Of a DNA stretch of 64,000 nt, positions 11,461-22,779 are shown in pieces. The DNA is from Echinometra lucunter (taxonomy: Eukaryota > Echinodermata > Echinoidea > Camarodonta > Echinometridae), in assembly GCA_029962745.1 (NCBI GenBank), contig CM057165.1:24517202-24581201 (forward strand), given 5' to 3'. Each line of letters opens with the position of its first letter. Position 1 is the stretch's first letter. A program made the translations under genes and the position numbers. A model generated the notes under the pieces. The model was not told the DNA's origin, made no database searches, and saw nothing but the letters and a program-made list of their open reading frames with translations.

Positions 11461-12057
11461 CGGGTTCTCCACCATGTCGTGTAGGGATCGGATTTCAGTG
11501 TTTAGTTCAACCATCCAGCAACAGAGAACATGTACATTGAAGACACGAATATTCAAAGTTAAAGGATAAGGTGTAACATTTATTTATATGATGTATAACT
11601 CGAACATAAGAATTACAAACAGAAGTCTAAGAGTAAGTCTGATGGTGACTGTACTCTGATGTAGTCCAAAGTTTTCTGAAGTATTCTGGTTCTCTGTCTC
11701 TCTCGATCTCTATCTCTCTCTGATTGGAGTCCTGAAGCGAACCCCTTTTATAACGGGTAAACCCTCTACTGGGAGTTGGTCAACCTTGAGCTCTTGACCA
11801 AAGGCCTAATGTACGTCATAACTTTTACTCAGTATTGGGGGAGTGGGTCAGTTATCTGGAAGGAGTGATGTAGTGAATAAGAAGACCATAAAGTGACCAG
11901 TGCGTCATAGCTTTAGTTGGAAGATGTATGAGTAATATTTTCTGAAGAAGAGTGAAGTTTGTAAACATTTAACTTCCTGTTTAACTTCCTGTAGAAGTAT
12001 TGATTAATTATTGATAAATTATAGAAAATGTGAAATTGGTCTTATTATCACATAACA
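11461..12057 (-). repeat. Long terminal repeat (5' LTR in element orientation)
   Basis: This is the partner of 8649-9245. On the minus strand its TATAAAA lies at 11752-11746, and transcription would run toward the TRIM gene. No tRNA-complementary primer-binding site could be recognised next to it. Confidence 0.9.
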
Positions 12058-12814
12058 TAAGATCTAAGCCAGAGTATTATCAATATTGGCAATCATCACG
12101 CTTTTACTGATCAGCTATCTTTACCATATAACTACTTTGCAGTTGTGTTATTTATAGTGGTCTGATTACTCATTTGGGAGCGAGTGAAGCGAGGAAGCAA
12201 AATATGTGGATTTATTTTCTATTTTTTTAATTTATTTTATTCTATTTCTTTATTTCATTATCTTATTTCTTTTATTTCTTTTTTTTTGGGGGGGGGGGTT
12301 AATGCTGAAGGCCACTGGATTTGTACTATACAGTGATATGATGATAAAAGTGGCCGCATATTTATTTCGGGGCTCTTCAATGATTATTTTCATCCATTAA
12401 CCCTATCGTTTTCGTTATCATTGGCCAAGCTAAAATTTCCAATGCACTTGCTGATATCTCATTGCGACCGATCATTTTTGATAGAGAAAATACTCAAATT
12501 GAATGGAGATGTAAGCATTATCTCATCATAAATAGATTTTGCAACACACTTTATGGGTCCTGCTTGATATTTAAAGTACGTGCGGGAGAGGGTAGCGAGC
12601 AAGGTTTTGAGAAAGAAATAGAAATCCATATTCTCAGTTACTTCAATTTAGAAGCACTGCTCTTACTTATAAAGTTGGGGGCTCCAGAGCCCTTTATTAC
12701 GGAGCCCCCAATGAAGGGCTTTGCCTGCCTCTTGCTCGATGTCTTGCACTCTAGAGCCAGCAATAACAAAGGATTCTACCTGTGTAGGAAGCCACTCTAA
12801 TTCTTTGGAGCTAT

Positions 12815-13777
12815 CCAGTGCGCATCAAAATAAAGGTGATCCAAATTTAGAGGATTTTTATTCCAGGTTGTTTAATTTTCTATTTTACATGCATCATATT
12901 CAAAAATGAACATCTCTTCCTCTTTCCATTGATGCCTCACTTGCCTCGCTGTTGTCACGCCTGAGTGAGTATATTGTTAATGAAGACGACAGGTACAAAT
13001 TCCATTTTTTTGTAAGTTTTGGAAAATGAAGTGAACGCTTTCAGCTAGTTCACACACGATTCAGTTATGTATATTCCTGCTGAAAGTAACAAGTTAAATA
13101 TTCCTTTTTCTAACCATTATTTGAAAGGTTATGCCTATCTTGTTAGTCTTTGGCATATCACCTTCGTATTGGGCAATATCCTGGGGAAACTGATTTCTTG
13201 ATAACACTCAGTGCACTTTCTGAGGTATCTTCCCGTTAAAAATAAACAAACAACAACAAACAAAAAAACTGCTGGAGACTTTTGGTAAGATATGCTCTAA
13301 AATCCTCTTGAATTCTCCGTAAATTCCCATCGTTGTATTGAAATGATGCAAGCTTCAGATCTGAAAGTGTCATTTCTCCCGTCAATTGGACCATTTTTTT
13401 AACGATCACCGATGATGATCAATGATTATCAGACTTACTAAAAGTGTATCATGAGCATAATGGCAGGGAAAATGTGAGTTTCAGTCTTGCATCCATTAAA
13501 GTTGCAAAAATTGTGAAATAGGTCATAATCAATAAGAAAGCAATTGATTATGTGTGGCTCAATTGAAGGAGGGAAGTTCAGTCTTACGTCCATTTTCCAA
13601 ATCTTCAATAACAATGAACTCGGTCATGCGTAACATAAATGATGCAAGTTAGGTATCAATGGAAAGAGGAAGAGTTCCTCTTTTAATCTAAACTATCTAT
13701 AAATTGTCAAAGTCAATAACCCTGAATTAAGGATCTTTTAAATTTGGATTAACTTTATTTTGATACGCACTGTATAG
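12815..13777. mobile_element. Tc1/mariner-like nonautonomous element, copy A
   Basis: Ends read CAGTGCGCATCAAAATAAAG and, inverted, CAGTGCGTATCAAAATAAAG, extended by a shared TAATCCAAATTTA-type stretch, with TA beside the right end. It matches 55641-57065 in reverse. No transposase frame is recognisable. Copy A keeps an uninterrupted TTAA at 12977-12980, where copy C carries a piggyBac-type insertion. Confidence 0.7.
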
Positions 13778-13814
13778 GTATAGGTTCTTTTGAGAACTTT
13801 AAAGTATAGTAGCT

Positions 13815-14245
13815 AACCAGAGGTAGAAATAAATATTTGAGGGGAAAATGACACAAGAAATTAAAAGGGGCACTAATCGGATGTGAAAAGAGGTATGTAT
13901 CAAATTCAAGAGTCACTCACCTCCGGCGAACGGGGCACTCATCTGAGGTGAAAAGGGCCACTAATCAGAAAAGAATTACTCCACTAGAATTGAAAAGAGG
14001 GCACATCATATTTCAAACGGGACACTCATCACAAGTAAAAGGGGCACTTATCAAAAAGAGGAATGTCCTTAACCATGTAAAATAAATTAGAAATGAAAAG
14101 AAGCTCTTTCTAGCAATCAAAATCAGTGTGTATGAAATCTAAAAGGGGGAGCTTTATACGACTTGAAAGGGGGCACTTATTAGAAAACAAAGTGGCACTT
14201 AACACACGTCAAAAGAAGGAAAATGCGACGTACTGAAAATGAAAA
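13815..14245. repeat. Degenerate short-period repeats ('aaaaggggcactaatc')
   Basis: About a dozen diverged units of roughly 25-35 bases share the theme AAAAGGGGCACTnATC(A/G)GA. The same array in reverse occurs at 52.95-53.35 and 55.42-55.58 kb. There is no coding potential; it is probably the interior of an old transposon. Confidence 0.65.
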
Positions 14246-15112
14246 GGGTTACATTTGGGTTAGTATCTATTTAACTTTAGAAGAAAAAAAAATAACATAA
14301 AATTTGAGGCCGGCTGTAAAAAGTAAGGAGGAAAGGAGAAACTTTGATATATTTCTCTTTGGCCTAATATGACAGGGTCATCATCAAGGTGACACAGTGC
14401 AAAGTCATTATAAGCAGGCATATTTTGAACATAATGAGTACGTGACGAACCATTCCCTTTTTCTTTGTAAAAAAGTATTAAAAACGTCAGGTGTGGACAA
14501 GAATGTTATGGGATTTCAAAGTCTTGAAAACAAGCCGACAGGGTCAAAAAGAGAAATATCGTAAATAGTAAGAATAACAATGTGGATCGGAGTTAATATC
14601 CATGCATTTATTGCATTTATATCATATTCAACAAAAACGTTCCTCTCAATGTGCTTTGATTATTAGCCTACTTAACAAAGGATTCCGATCTCTCTTTAAG
14701 CTTGGACAGAACGTTTCGACAATTTTGCATAAACTCTTGAAACCCATAGTGGCAGAGTAACAGTTATACCAGCAGCGAGTGCCAAATCTCCCATAATCAA
14801 GAAAGCAGTGTAAGATTGAGTGCCATCGCAGATTTTCCCTAAGAATAAAATCAAAGAAAGCAAGCATAAGAATTCAAATGTTAGCCCCGGGAATGTGTTA
14901 GTACTTGCAGTCGTGAGGACTTGTAGACTCTTTTTTTTTATGATGTACTGAAAGTTACTCAAAATCCCACAATGTATTTGAAAACAAGATCGGACGTGTT
15001 TTCAATGGTACATTATTGGTAACATAGGGATGACCTCCGATGAAAATATGTTGGGTTCTGTGATAAAAGTTTTGATTAAAAAAAAGTACTTTGAAAAGTT
15101 AGCCCGAATCTG

Positions 15113-15115
<3 letters not shown>

Positions 15116-15161
<46 letters not shown>

Positions 15162-15165
15162 TAAC

Positions 15166-15210
<45 letters not shown>
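15116..15210. repeat. (AAT)n microsatellite, tail of the adjacent SINE
   Basis: About 30 units of AAT with a few ACA interruptions. It lies at the 3' end of the minus-strand SINE, as SINE tails often do. Confidence 0.9.
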
Positions 15211-15211
<1 letters not shown>

Positions 15212-15474
15212 TTGGATATTTGTATAGCGCACGTATCCCACCACACAAGGTGCTCAAGGGGCTCCCAATATTACCGCGGCTAAGCTAGGCTACCAATATC
15301 AGTGTTCGCAGCTTTCAAGGAATTCATTCCTGCTGGTACCCATTTACACCTGAGTCGAGTGTGGCAAATGTAGATTAGTGTCTTGCCAAAGGACATTAGT
15401 GCTGCGGCAGGGATTCGAACCCCGTACCTTCTGATTCAAAGCCCGGAGACTTATCCACTGGACCACAACACCTC
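15211..15474 (-). mobile_element. tRNA-derived SINE
   Basis: On the minus strand the head carries a Pol III box A TGGTCCAGTGG (15465-15455) and box B GGTTCGAATCC (15421-15411) at normal spacing. A ~180-bp body and the AAT tail follow. It lies in the last intron of psi-A, and a copy sits at the same place in psi-B, so it predates that duplication. Confidence 0.85.
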
Positions 15475-15658
15475 AACATAGTATTATACATCAACATCAA
15501 ATTTGATGTCTGATGAGGTTATCCATCCTGTTAGAAGTCAACTTCAAATGTTCCACGCTAATGTAATCTTTGCATAGTTTTCCTCATACTTAATCTAATT
15601 TGTTTTAGTTACGTTTTTGCTTCCATACTATAACTGGTCAACATATCATAAGTTCACA

Positions 15659-15800
15659 GGGGCCCTATTTCATAGAACGTGTACTTGATAATAAGCTACT
15701 GAACTAAGAGCATTGGACTGGCTGAGAGCGAAATTTTGATCGATGTTGTGGGAGTTGTTATTGACAACAATTAACTCTTATGACTATGATTTTTCTTTTG
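15659..15800. mobile_element. Degenerate hairpin MITE, GGGGCCCTATTTCATAGAAC variant
   Basis: The left end and the centre (ATTGGACTGGCTGAGAGC) match the family at 5198, but the right arm is eroded. Its duplicate is at about 31367-31505. Confidence 0.6.
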
Positions 15801-17479
15801 ATTAAAAATTGAAGACAAAAAAAAAATAAAGCCAAAGAGGGTCCGTGTCCTCTTAATCTTACCTGCAACGTATCCGGCGAATGGGAATGCAGTATCATAG
15901 CACAAGTTTATCAGTGATAACCCGGTCTGGTAATGTTCATTCCCAGTCGTTCACTTCAAGAGGACGAAGATGGTTAGAACGTTAAGGCCCATCATGAGAC
16001 CAAACACTGCTGCAAGAGTTGTCAGGAACCAGAATGAATCCGCATAGAAGTTGACGAAGAACGCTACTGATGCAATCATGTTAGCAAACAGGTACCAGAC
16101 TTCAACTCGAAGGATGTTTTTGGAGAATATGAATCCACTTAAGAAGCGGCCAAGAAAGTTGACTATCCCTCCAGTTACTGAGATCTGAGTAGACCTTAGA
16201 TCTGAGAGACCCTTGGCTTGGGCATTTGGGATGGTAAACAAAAGCCATGTTGCGTATAGGGTACAGAAAATAGATATACCTGAATGCAGAGAATGATTAT
16301 TAGCGGACGTTCCTTAAAAAAATGAAGACCAAAGGATTTGAAATCGTCTTCAGGTATTTGTGTGTCTTCCTAGTCTTATTATCTTCATGTAAATCTTCGG
16401 TTCTACTGTTTGATGTCCCATCGACATTTTCAAGAAAGCCTTTTTTTTTAATCGAACCTCCTCATCTTGCTTCAGAACTTTCCGTGACACCACTGTATTG
16501 TACATTGATTTCACTACACTTCTCTGTCAAATTAATTTGGAAGTTAGGTGCGTTGTCACAATCGCCACTGGGAAACTCACTTTCAGTCTTCTCATCATGA
16601 CAGCACATCACTTGATCATCTGCATGATCTAAGTGACCTGCATCTTTGCGGATGATAAGTACCCGATGGCTCTGCGCCAATCATGCCAATGCGGCTGTCG
16701 TTTCTTTTACATCATCGGAATCGGGTTCGAAACCGGGGATAGGATGTCCAGTATATTCAGCAGAAGTTGTCTTTGTTGTGGCACCACTGGCACCACTTTG
16801 GTCAAACGGTTTTTAGCAAGGCACCAATCATGACATAGTGTGTGTTGCATCCTCCTAGTAGTAACAGAACACCTCTCCATCCATAGGGGTTGAGCATGGA
16901 TTCAAAGAGCCAGGGCATGACCATGACTCCAACGCTTCCACCCGAAGTCATGACACCTGCTGCTATCTCAAACCGATCGTTTAGATAGGTGTACGTCGGT
17001 AAATTGATGAAAATATATCCAATACCTAACAAAACGAGACAAAATACATGACACCTTCACTGACGCACATAACTTTTCAGGAAAAATGAAAATAGGCTCG
17101 ATAAATCCCGATTCTAAAATAATAACAGGGGTTATCAGGGTTATGTGGAATGTCATTTCTTTCGATTTAAAGCTGGAAATCAATGATTTTGTTATTTTTC
17201 AATCCCATTATGATATTAGCATAATGAAATCATTATGCATAAGCGATGATAGTATCATGATCTCAAGTAACGTATTGAGGGAACAATGCCAAGTGCAATA
17301 TTGTCAAAAGCCAAGTGAATCTTTAATCACTTACAATAACTCGCATTAGAATTATACATGTATAAAGCTCCTTATGTCTCTACATCAGTACATACCAAAT
17401 GACATAAGAGCGGCAGTCAGTTGTGGAACTGTTTGAGTAAATGATTCCAAATAATTGTGGGAGCCTATACTCTGATATT

Positions 17480-17830
17480 GATGCTCTCACAGTTTTCAAT
17501 CAATTTATCTCATAATCTGACCTTTCACCCAAGACTGATTTTTTTTCCACCAGTCTCGATATACTGTTTGCCTACTCCACACATTCCTGCCCAACCTCCC
17601 AACCTTATTGCAGGTCCATTCAGACATGTGCTGATAGAAATATTGCAGAATTCCTGCCTTGTCTCAGTAATTTTGGGACTACCCATAAGCAATTATGCTA
17701 CTGCCCTAATAAATTATGGTTGCCTGCCCCCATACAGTCCTGCCCAACCTCCCAACCTGTTGCAGGCCAATTCAAAAATGTACTTAGGGGAATTTTACCG
17801 AACTACGGCCTGTCAACCTTATTTCAAATG
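17480..17830. repeat. Short direct repeat (~200-bp spacing) in noncoding DNA
   Basis: 'cctgcccaacctcccaacct' with flanking similarity occurs near 17588 and again near 17740. No gene is seen. Confidence 0.5.
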
Positions 17831-18390
17831 GTATAAATCCATCTCACTTGCTGCTCCTTGAACACTGTAGTGGAGCATTACAGATGATCTGTGAGCATTA
17901 CAGATGATCTGTGACCATTCTGGATAGGTCTTGGAAAAAAATAGCACTACTCTGACCATGCAGTTCGTACACTTTGGTTCTCTGAATTGCAGGTAACTAA
18001 CTGGGTGTCGATGCCTAAGCTCTGGCCCACGGGACAAGCCGATCTCCCTTGTCCGGATCCAACTGCTGTGCTCCCTGCAATTAAAACAGAGAATTCCTGG
18101 CAGTAACATATTCTTATGTATGATATCATCTTCATCTGACTTGCTGTGGAGAGCACGTTGACTCAGTATAAGTCCTCCACATAATGAGAGATAATGACTG
18201 AGCCCATTTATAATAACAATAATATTCTGTTCTTGTATGGCGCATATCACATTATCATTAACGTCTCTATGCGCTTCCAAAGGACTTTGGATATCATATG
18301 TCAACCGACTGCCCTTTGGTGAATAGTTCATTGTAAGATACATAATAACAAATTTAGAAGGCTTCTATAGCCAATTTAAAACCGTTTTAA

Positions 18391-18778
18391 CACATAGCAG
18401 TACAGAGCTTTCTTGAGGTCTAAATTAATCTTCAGTCCTCAAATTGGCAACAATTTTTTTTCCAAGCTTGCATAGCTTGAAAAAATAAATGTGGATATAG
18501 CATGAACCAAAATGAATTATAAGTGCTAGATTAAATCAGAAATTGCCAATTTGAACACAGAAATAGTGATCATGTATCACTGTGTTGCCAATTTAAAGAG
18601 TTTAATGATTAGTTACAATTAAACTGCTCTAATTCAAGAACGCCACACCATTGGGAATGGGCTCAAATTTGTCAGTGCATTTTTCTCTTTCTGTTCATGT
18701 ATGATATGTACTGCCTAACATTCTGGACCATCAGATACTGCAAAGCGTCTCCTAAATGAGACGCTGTACCTCTATGGG
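18391..18778. mobile_element. piggyBac-type MITE (388 bp)
   Basis: Flanked by TTAA on both sides (18387-18390, 18779-18782). Terminal inverted repeats are (C/A)CATAG..GTAC, with the right end GTACCTCTATGGG. It is homologous to 56491-56898, including the CAAATTGGCAA motifs in the interior. No transposase is coded. Confidence 0.8.
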
Positions 18779-19495
18779 TTAAGCCAGAGACTCTCTATAG
18801 TCTCTACCTGGTTGACTTGTTCCCCCTTTTTGGATGTTGTATCCCATATCAGTAACAAGCCTGTAATAATATACGACCCTTTCCAACTGGCACTGGATCT
18901 CAAAGTACATGTAGGTCACTTATACTAGTGTCCAATACGAATGTGCATGCGTTTAAAGGTAGTTTTTTGTTTGTTTGTTTGGTTGGTTGGTTGGGGTTTT
19001 TTTTTTAGATCCAGGAACTCAAGAGAAAGTTAAATGTGCTCAACCCGACATCCGAATATCAAGTACTCCATAATAGCCTTGACGGTTAATAGGCTTCAAT
19101 AGATTTTGTGTGCATCAGCGGGCCTTTCTCCTTGCTCGATCATTCATAATCGTAGCATGAGAGGGAAATGCAATAATAATCAACTCTTGCCATAATAATC
19201 AACTTTCTTACCATAATAATCGACTCATCTATTGTGGGCATCAATGCAAAGACAAGACAAAAATTTGCACTTTCTACTCTGAATCACCAAATTTGTCGCA
19301 CAGAAAAAGTTGAAAGGTCTTTGAATTAGGTAATATAGCAAATTTAAGTAAAATTAAATCTTGCTTAGAGCAATTTTATTGTCATTTTTCGACTACTAAA
19401 AGCCTGTGACAGTGAATGTTGGGTAGGCCTACAGTTCCACATAAGCATGGTCTAGGGTGATCCAACAGTATTTCCAGTTAGTCTCTATATCTCAC

Positions 19496-19642
19496 CTGCT
19501 GTAGTAATGGCAGTAAACATTCTCGCGAGCGAGTAGCTCGTGTGTTCTCCGTATGTAACTCTATGTCCGAGACTCATGATGAGGGAGATAACGCCGAGGC
19601 CCAAGTTATTTAGCCCGAGTATGCTTGGTCTCCATGTTCGAC
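19496..19642 (-). pseudogene. Orphan exon of an MFS (spinster-like?) transporter
   Basis: Bounded on the minus strand by a good acceptor (TTCCACAG before 19642) and donor (GCAG|GTGAG after 19496). It is exactly 49 codons, with the same phase at both ends. The peptide starts GRTWRPSILGLNN and ends ARMFTAITTA. This fits the loop 2-3 GR motif, TM3 and the start of TM4 of a major-facilitator protein. No neighbouring exons were found, so it is either a relic or part of a gene whose other exons I missed. It lies upstream of psi-A, as the MFS gene at 37.7 kb lies upstream of the intact MCT gene. Confidence 0.5.
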
Positions 19643-20065
19643 CTGTGGAACAACGCCTTCACAACCGGGCTACAGCTGGGGGATTCTGCCCCGGCTCCCT
19701 CAGCCGCTGTCATATGGGAGTTGCACCCGGTCTATCCATCACTCTGTTATTGCTGCCTACTTTTGTCAAAATCCTTGCCGGTTTCGGTCGAATGTTCGGC
19801 TTGTCATTGTTAAATTGTTCTCGTTGAAGTTTTAACCTATCTGTTTCACTTTCTTCCTTGAAGGACTGATAACATAGAACATAGATGTCAATAATTAACC
19901 TGAGCCTGAGGAGAATTTGAAAAGTTGTCGCCTCGAACGCGACGGGTTTTAGTACAGTGCAAGTTAAGTCGACTATTCCAGATGTATATCTCGTTGCGCG
20001 ACTGACCTACTTAGCGACGCGTACAGTGCGCGCCATTTAAATGAATTAATCTGACTGTTGGCTGG

Positions 20066-20555
20066 TTAAAGGGGGTACCCAATGCTAAAACAATGTTAGT
20101 TCATATTATAAAAGAGCATGATTTCATTAGCAGAAAATCATCTGCCTAAAGTTTTTTTAAAAGTCGTGTTGCCAAGGAAACCCCAAATGTGGTAAGATTT
20201 CAGGATATTTTTGACCCCTCAGCTGTGACCCAGTTTCAACTGGGTACCCACTTTGACGTCAAAATGACGTCAAAGTTGGTACCATGTCGCGCAATTCGAG
20301 CAAAATGCGCGCAAGGTATAATACATTTTGTACTGTCTAGCGCGCAGCACAACTGCAATGCGCGAAGCTGGGTACCCACTTTGACGTCATACCTCATACT
20401 CAAATTTTTTGGTCAACTCTTGACTTTTTATGAGAAAATCAGCCAAAATGCATTGATTTTGATTGAAAAACATTAAATTTTTAATGTTATTCTTCTTAGA
20501 ATTCTATTTTCGATCATATATATATATAAAAAATACCATTGTGTAATCACTTTAA
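20066..20555. mobile_element. MITE with GGTACCCACTTTGACGTCA palindrome, copy 1
   Basis: The outer ends are TTAAAGGGGGTACCCAATG and, inverted, TTAAAGTGATTACACAATG; TTAA is present at both borders. Inside is a nearly perfect palindrome of two GGTACCCACTTTGACGTCA arms around 4 bases (one mismatch), plus a third arm near 20372. It matches 40524-41011. Confidence 0.75.
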
Positions 20556-20929
20556 CACCACATGCCTGTCACATGCACAGGTCATGGGCGCAGTACTATT
20601 TAAATTTTGCCTTAATTTTCCTTTTAACGAACCCTTGTTCCCCTTAAAAAATTTACTGATCTCCGCGGAGAGATCATGACCTTTTGAACGATGAAGCAAG
20701 AAATGCTAAAAATTTACTGTTTAAAGCCAGAAAATCGACTATCTGGTATTTTCACATATAGCTGACTCATGCTGGTAGATGCCAGTTCTGTCCATAAACT
20801 GAATGGATTTTTGTAGGTTTAGGAGGGCTGAAATTCACCTTTCTTCCAAAACATTCTGTTCTCCAAACAGTCAGGGAAAGGCGTGACGGGGTCAAGCAAT
20901 AGAAAAAAAAACAAATTCACCAAAGTTTT

Positions 20930-21065
20930 GTTTCACAGACCCCCAAAATGACTCTTGTGACTTTTGAAAAGTGACATTTTTACTGCTCACTCATGCATAA
21001 CTTGACGGATCAATCTCATTTTCACAAACAAGTTAGTCAATAATCGTAGAAACACTCCTCAAAAA
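20930..21065 (-). repeat. Dispersed repeat also found at ~33480-33610
   Basis: The reverse complement shares ATTGACTAACTT and GAAAATG(G/A)GATTGATnCG with 33518-33560. The type of repeat is unknown. Confidence 0.5.
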
Positions 21066-21990
21066 TTTTATTAACTGATTAATTAAAGTATAGAAATTTC
21101 TTTCTTTAAAAGTGGGGGGGGGGGGGGGTATTTCTACTCGCCATCCCCCCTTTCGAAAAAAGTGGGGGATATATCCCCCCATCCCCCCGGGATTTACGCC
21201 AATGTTTTGAATTCAGGACCATTCTAGCCACTCTGTTCCACTATGCTAAAAGTTAGCAAATGTATATTTGTACACTTAATGTTACCACTTTCTCATATAA
21301 ACATTTATATTTTTGTGTTTTTCCATTCATTGACAATGTATTGAAAAGTAGTGCATGCTTTAGAATAGTTTATTATATGTATTTTATATGTACATGTACA
21401 TGTTAGTGGTTACAGCTCTTTATTCCGAAGGTTCGTTATTCCGAAGGTTTGTTATTCCGAAGGTTCGTTATTCCGAAACACGCAAATTGCGTATACCTAG
21501 ATGTTCGTTAGTCCGAAAATGAAAAAGGGTTCGTTAATCCGAACATTTGTGGAGTTATTCCGAAGGTTCGTTATTCCGAAGGTTCGTTGGTCCGAAAATG
21601 AAATAAAGTTCCTTATTCCGAAGGTTCGTTAATCCGAAAATGAAATAAGGTTCGTTATTCCGAAGATTCGTAAATCCGAAAATGAAATAATGTTCGTTAT
21701 TCCGAAGGTTCGTTTATCCGAAAATGAAATAAGGTTCGTTATTCCGAAGGTTCGATAGTCCGAAAATGAAATAAGGTTCGTTAGTCCGAAAATGAAATAA
21801 GGTTCGTTAGTCCGAAAATGAAATAAGGTTCGTTAATCCGAAAATGAAATAAGGTTCGTTAATCCGAAAATGAAATAAGGTTCGTTAGTCCGAAAATGAA
21901 ATAAGGTTCGTTAGTCCGAAAATGAAATAAGGTTCGTTATTCCGAAAATGAAATGAGGTTCGTTAGTCCGAAAAATACAGTAATCAATAT

Positions 21991-22060
21991 GCAGGGGCGT
22001 CGCTCGACTTTTTTTAAGGGGGGGGGGGTGTGGAGGCCAGATTTCCGACAAATAATGCCT
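21991..22060. mobile_element. End of a G-rich hAT-type MITE
   Basis: CAGGGGCGTCGCTCGAC followed by a T run and a G run matches the ends of this class (a similar end is at 23212). The other end was not identified. Confidence 0.45.
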
Positions 22061-22194
22061 CCGATTGCCGACGACCAACGTCGACAAATTCAACCGTTTA
22101 AAGCCCACGAGGCATGTTCAATTGTGTGCCTCTATCATATTTTCTTCTAAATTATATAATTGTTCACCTCACTTGCCTAATGTGTTAGCTTTCC

Positions 22195-22600
22195 GGAAAC
22201 ATTCTGTATCTAAATATAATACCAGCGAGCGCAGCGAGCGAAATAAAATATACACTCTCTTTCATAGAAGTGATAGTTCTTCATCAAACTACATGATGGG
22301 CATAAAGGTATCTAAATTATAAATTTGGTAACCTCTCTGGCCTGATTCATTCACTTTCAAAGATCATCCTAAATCTTGATATTATACGAGCGAGCGCAGC
22401 GAGCAAGCAATAAATCTATGTACTCCTTATCATATAATCCTCTTCATGATAGAAGTGAAAGTTCTTCATCCAAATGCATGATGGGCCTTTAAGATATCTA
22501 TTTTGATATATTTGGTCACCTCTCTTACCTAATTCATTTGCTTTCAAAGACCATCTTGTATCTAAATATAATACGAGCGAGCGCAGCGAGCAAAGAAAAA
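22195..22600. repeat. ~180-bp tandem repeat with GCGAGCGCAGCGAGC block
   Basis: Three units. The GC-rich block recurs near 22226, 22390 and 22573, and between the blocks 'agaagtga.agttcttcatc' and 'catgatgggc' recur. It lies inside the foldback element. Confidence 0.75.
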
Positions 22601-22779
22601 TATGCCCTCTTTCGTGTTACCCTTATTTCGTCGTCAAAATGCACAAGCAAATAAACCGAATATGACCCTGTTTGGGCACCTTACTCCTCTTTTTCCCCCT
22701 CCTTCCTCTTCCCTCCTCTTTCTTTCTTTCTCTCTCTCTCTCTCTTTTTCGCCGAGAGCGATCGTGAATTTGCCGGCAA

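Larger units (their letters stand above)
8649..12057 (-). mobile_element. Nonautonomous LTR retrotransposon upstream of TRIM gene 1
   Basis: Two near-identical 597-bp LTRs bound about 2.2 kb of internal DNA (9246-11460). I find no gag, protease, reverse transcriptase or integrase frame there. A polypurine tract adjoins the left LTR. A short hairpin GGACAA...TTGTCC lies at 11421-11439, near the 5' LTR. The partner locus at about 57815-57835 retains the uninterrupted sequence, so this is an insertion in copy A. The target duplication is short and unclear (2-4 bases). LTR similarity suggests a recent insertion. Confidence 0.85.
8111..14245. repeat. Segmental duplication, block A2 (inverted match to ~52.65-58.4 kb)
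   Basis: The TRIM gene 1 5' end and upstream DNA match the reverse complement of the TRIM gene 3 region, through the Tc1/mariner-like element and the 'ggggcactaatc' degenerate repeats. Differences include an LTR insertion here (8649-12057), and a hAT composite (53354-55415) and a piggyBac-type MITE (56491-56898) in the partner. Confidence 0.85.
14246..17444. repeat. Segmental duplication, block A3 (pairs with ~29915-33165)
   Basis: After a junction around 'gggttag' (14245-14260), similarity switches from the C-type locus back to the B-type locus. It runs through the MCT pseudogene to 17444, where copy A breaks off in the middle of exon 2. Confidence 0.85.
14696..17444 (-). pseudogene. Monocarboxylate-transporter-like pseudogene psi-A
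   Basis: Remains of the gene that is intact at 47.7-51.9 kb. A fragment of exon 2 lies at about 17395-17444, exon 3 at 15863-17025, and the last exon at 14696-14838. Splice signals are kept (CTTAG before 14838; GCAG|GTAAG at 15863). Exon 3 encodes recognisable SLC16 segments: DRFEIAAGVMTSGGSVGVMV, then IPNAQAKGLSDLR. It is broken by an extra TA in the PYATW codons (near 16250), an in-frame TGA in the segment LLK(R) at about 15953, a frame change after ALLKT, and a 12-base deletion (YFDD). Exon 1 and half of exon 2 are missing at the duplication edge. Confidence 0.85.

Noticed and set aside
9809..11540. Short frames inside the LTR element, considered as gag or pol remnants
   Set aside because: No zinc knuckle, protease, reverse transcriptase or integrase motif was found in any frame.
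15405..15474. A tRNA gene on the minus strand
   Set aside because: Boxes A and B are present, but it is attached to a SINE body and AAT tail and has several relatives. It is a SINE head, not a tRNA gene.
21415..21975. Regular repeats resembling a CRISPR array
   Set aside because: Units are contiguous without unique spacers, are mirrored at the other end of the insertion, and lie in animal DNA.
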